Source: Fratercula arctica (taxonomy: Eukaryota > Chordata > Aves > Charadriiformes > Alcidae). Taken from it: 64,000 bases of DNA. This document shows positions 62,963 through 64,000 of the stretch, piece after piece; position 1 is the stretch's first letter, and each line of letters starts with the position of its first letter. The notes under the pieces were generated by a model. It did not search any database. It had not been told where the DNA came from and saw only the letters and a list, made by a program, of their open reading frames with translations. The position numbers were made by a program, and so were the translations under genes. The DNA is taken from the NCBI GenBank assembly GCA_947846985.1, contig CANTUZ010000002.1, positions 14,580,087 through 14,644,086 of the forward strand, in the 5' to 3' direction.

Positions 62963-64000
62963 ATAGGACTGTCTTTGCGGCCTTTATGGTGCTGGGGCTC
63001 AGATCTGCTGGCCGTATAGCCATCTTTGGTTCTGGCCCCTACTTAATGCGCTGCAAAACAGGGTGAGCAAACGTGGCAGATCCTGCCAAGGCACCCCCTT
63101 GCCCACGCTTGCTTCCTCCTCGCTGAGCTGCAGCCCCAGCACCGGCATTTCTGCTTGTCTGGTTTTTCAGAAGGGAAGATATATTTCCCTCATACTTTTT
63201 CTGTCTTGCAAGCCTAGCCTCGATTTGCAGTCTATATATTTAAGCATAAATCTTCCATTCAAGTGCTCACAGCCACTGTGAGAGTCATATCATTCTTGGA
63301 GATATTTCCCTTTCAAAGCAGGCAGTCTGTCCTCAAATGGAGAGATCTGAGATGGTAAATTTTTCAGAATCATTTCTTATTGGAAGCAGGGCTGTTCTCC
63401 ATAAATGTAGGAGCCAACCGTCTTTAAACCCAGAGCTGGATAGTAGGTTTTCACTGCCCATTCATGCCGGTGACGGATGCCTGGCAATCAGGAGCTGCTT
63501 GTCAGCTCCCAGACAGGAGGCACAGAACGTACACTTCTTTTAAAAAGAGCAGAGAGCCTGTTGGTTAACACAAGCTTTTACGATGAAGTTGGCACACGTT
63601 TTCATACAACGTCACTCGAAACCTTTTGCACGGCAGCACACCCCCAGCTGCGAGCCAGCTGGTGATTGCGAGGGAGGAAGAACCGAGGTACAGTAAAATA
63701 CTTCTCCTTGTAAGCAATTTTGCAGAAATGTAGTTGCAGCTTTAAAGAGTCCTCCTAAAGCACACATCTCTTTCCCTTACCTGCTGGTTTTTTCATTTTA
63801 TCAGCTCGCTGCTGATTCGGCAATTTGTCGTTTGTTAGTATACAGTGACTTTCTGAATCCTGATCCAAAAGCAAACTGAACAAAGAGGTGCAAAGAAAGG
63901 ATGACAGAATGAGCTTCCTGTTGCTGTTCATCCACCCAAGCTAGTTTTATGTTTACTAATCAGTACTTTCCAGGGCTTCTAGGAAACCAGGGTAAAAATC
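62963..64000. other. Slightly GC-richer non-coding DNA at the window end
   Basis: CpG and GC are moderately higher than in most of the window from about 62620 onward. No start site, CpG island or exon can be defined. A donor-like CGAG|GTACAG at about 63684-63693 follows a short open frame (63477-63665), but that frame has no recognisable product. A promoter or first exon may lie beyond the window. Confidence 0.4.

Noticed and set aside
63640..63695. Exon ending at a GAG|GTACAG donor
   Set aside because: A donor-like string alone is common. The open frame before it has no recognised product and no acceptor is evident.
1..64000. CRISPR arrays, operons, prophage, rRNA or tRNA genes
   Set aside because: No regularly spaced repeats, ribosome-binding-site-linked gene clusters, or recognisable tRNA A/B-box or rRNA sequence was seen. 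The CR1 element shows the DNA is vertebrate.

Overview
The window looks like nuclear DNA of a bird, or less likely another sauropsid. It is AT-rich (about 35-40 % GC by eye). No reading frame outside one retrotransposon exceeds about 155 codons, and there is no operon-like packing. The clearest element is a 5'-truncated CR1 LINE of the avian type on the minus strand (about 47,489-48,730). Interspersed repeats are otherwise sparse: a few decayed MIR-like SINE pieces and one possible much older CR1-related scrap. A single recent CR1 in 64 kb fits a bird genome better than a mammal, turtle or crocodile, but the species cannot be named from this.

Layout: 1-40,300 is apparently intergenic or intronic. 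It holds MIR-like remnants (about 4.12-4.27, 14.01-14.16 and 23.25-23.34 kb), microsatellites, a perfect 17-bp inverted repeat near 15.65 kb, a G-quadruplex-capable tract at 29.4 kb, a perfect 26-bp tandem duplication at 31.4 kb, a possible splice acceptor with paired octamer sites at 32.5 kb, a CpG cluster at 35.8 kb and a GC-rich islet at 38.4-38.75 kb. A weak old CR1-like match lies near 40.35 kb and a 31-bp tandem duplication at 42.8 kb. The CR1 copy follows at 47.5-48.7 kb; its reverse transcriptase is inactive because the catalytic Asp-Asp pair is lost. From 48.7 kb to the end the DNA is again non-coding in appearance. It contains a second octamer pair (49.35 kb), a poly-A/hairpin cluster (51.25-51.32 kb), a strand-asymmetric A/C tract (55.5 kb), a small cysteine-rich open frame of uncertain status (60.6-60.84 kb) and a pre-miRNA-like inverted repeat (62.9 kb) in a slightly GC-richer last 1.5 kb.

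I could not identify any host protein-coding gene with confidence. The window is best read as a gene desert or the inside of a very long intron. Its most interesting content is structural (inverted repeats) and possibly regulatory. I found no evidence of a new multi-gene system.
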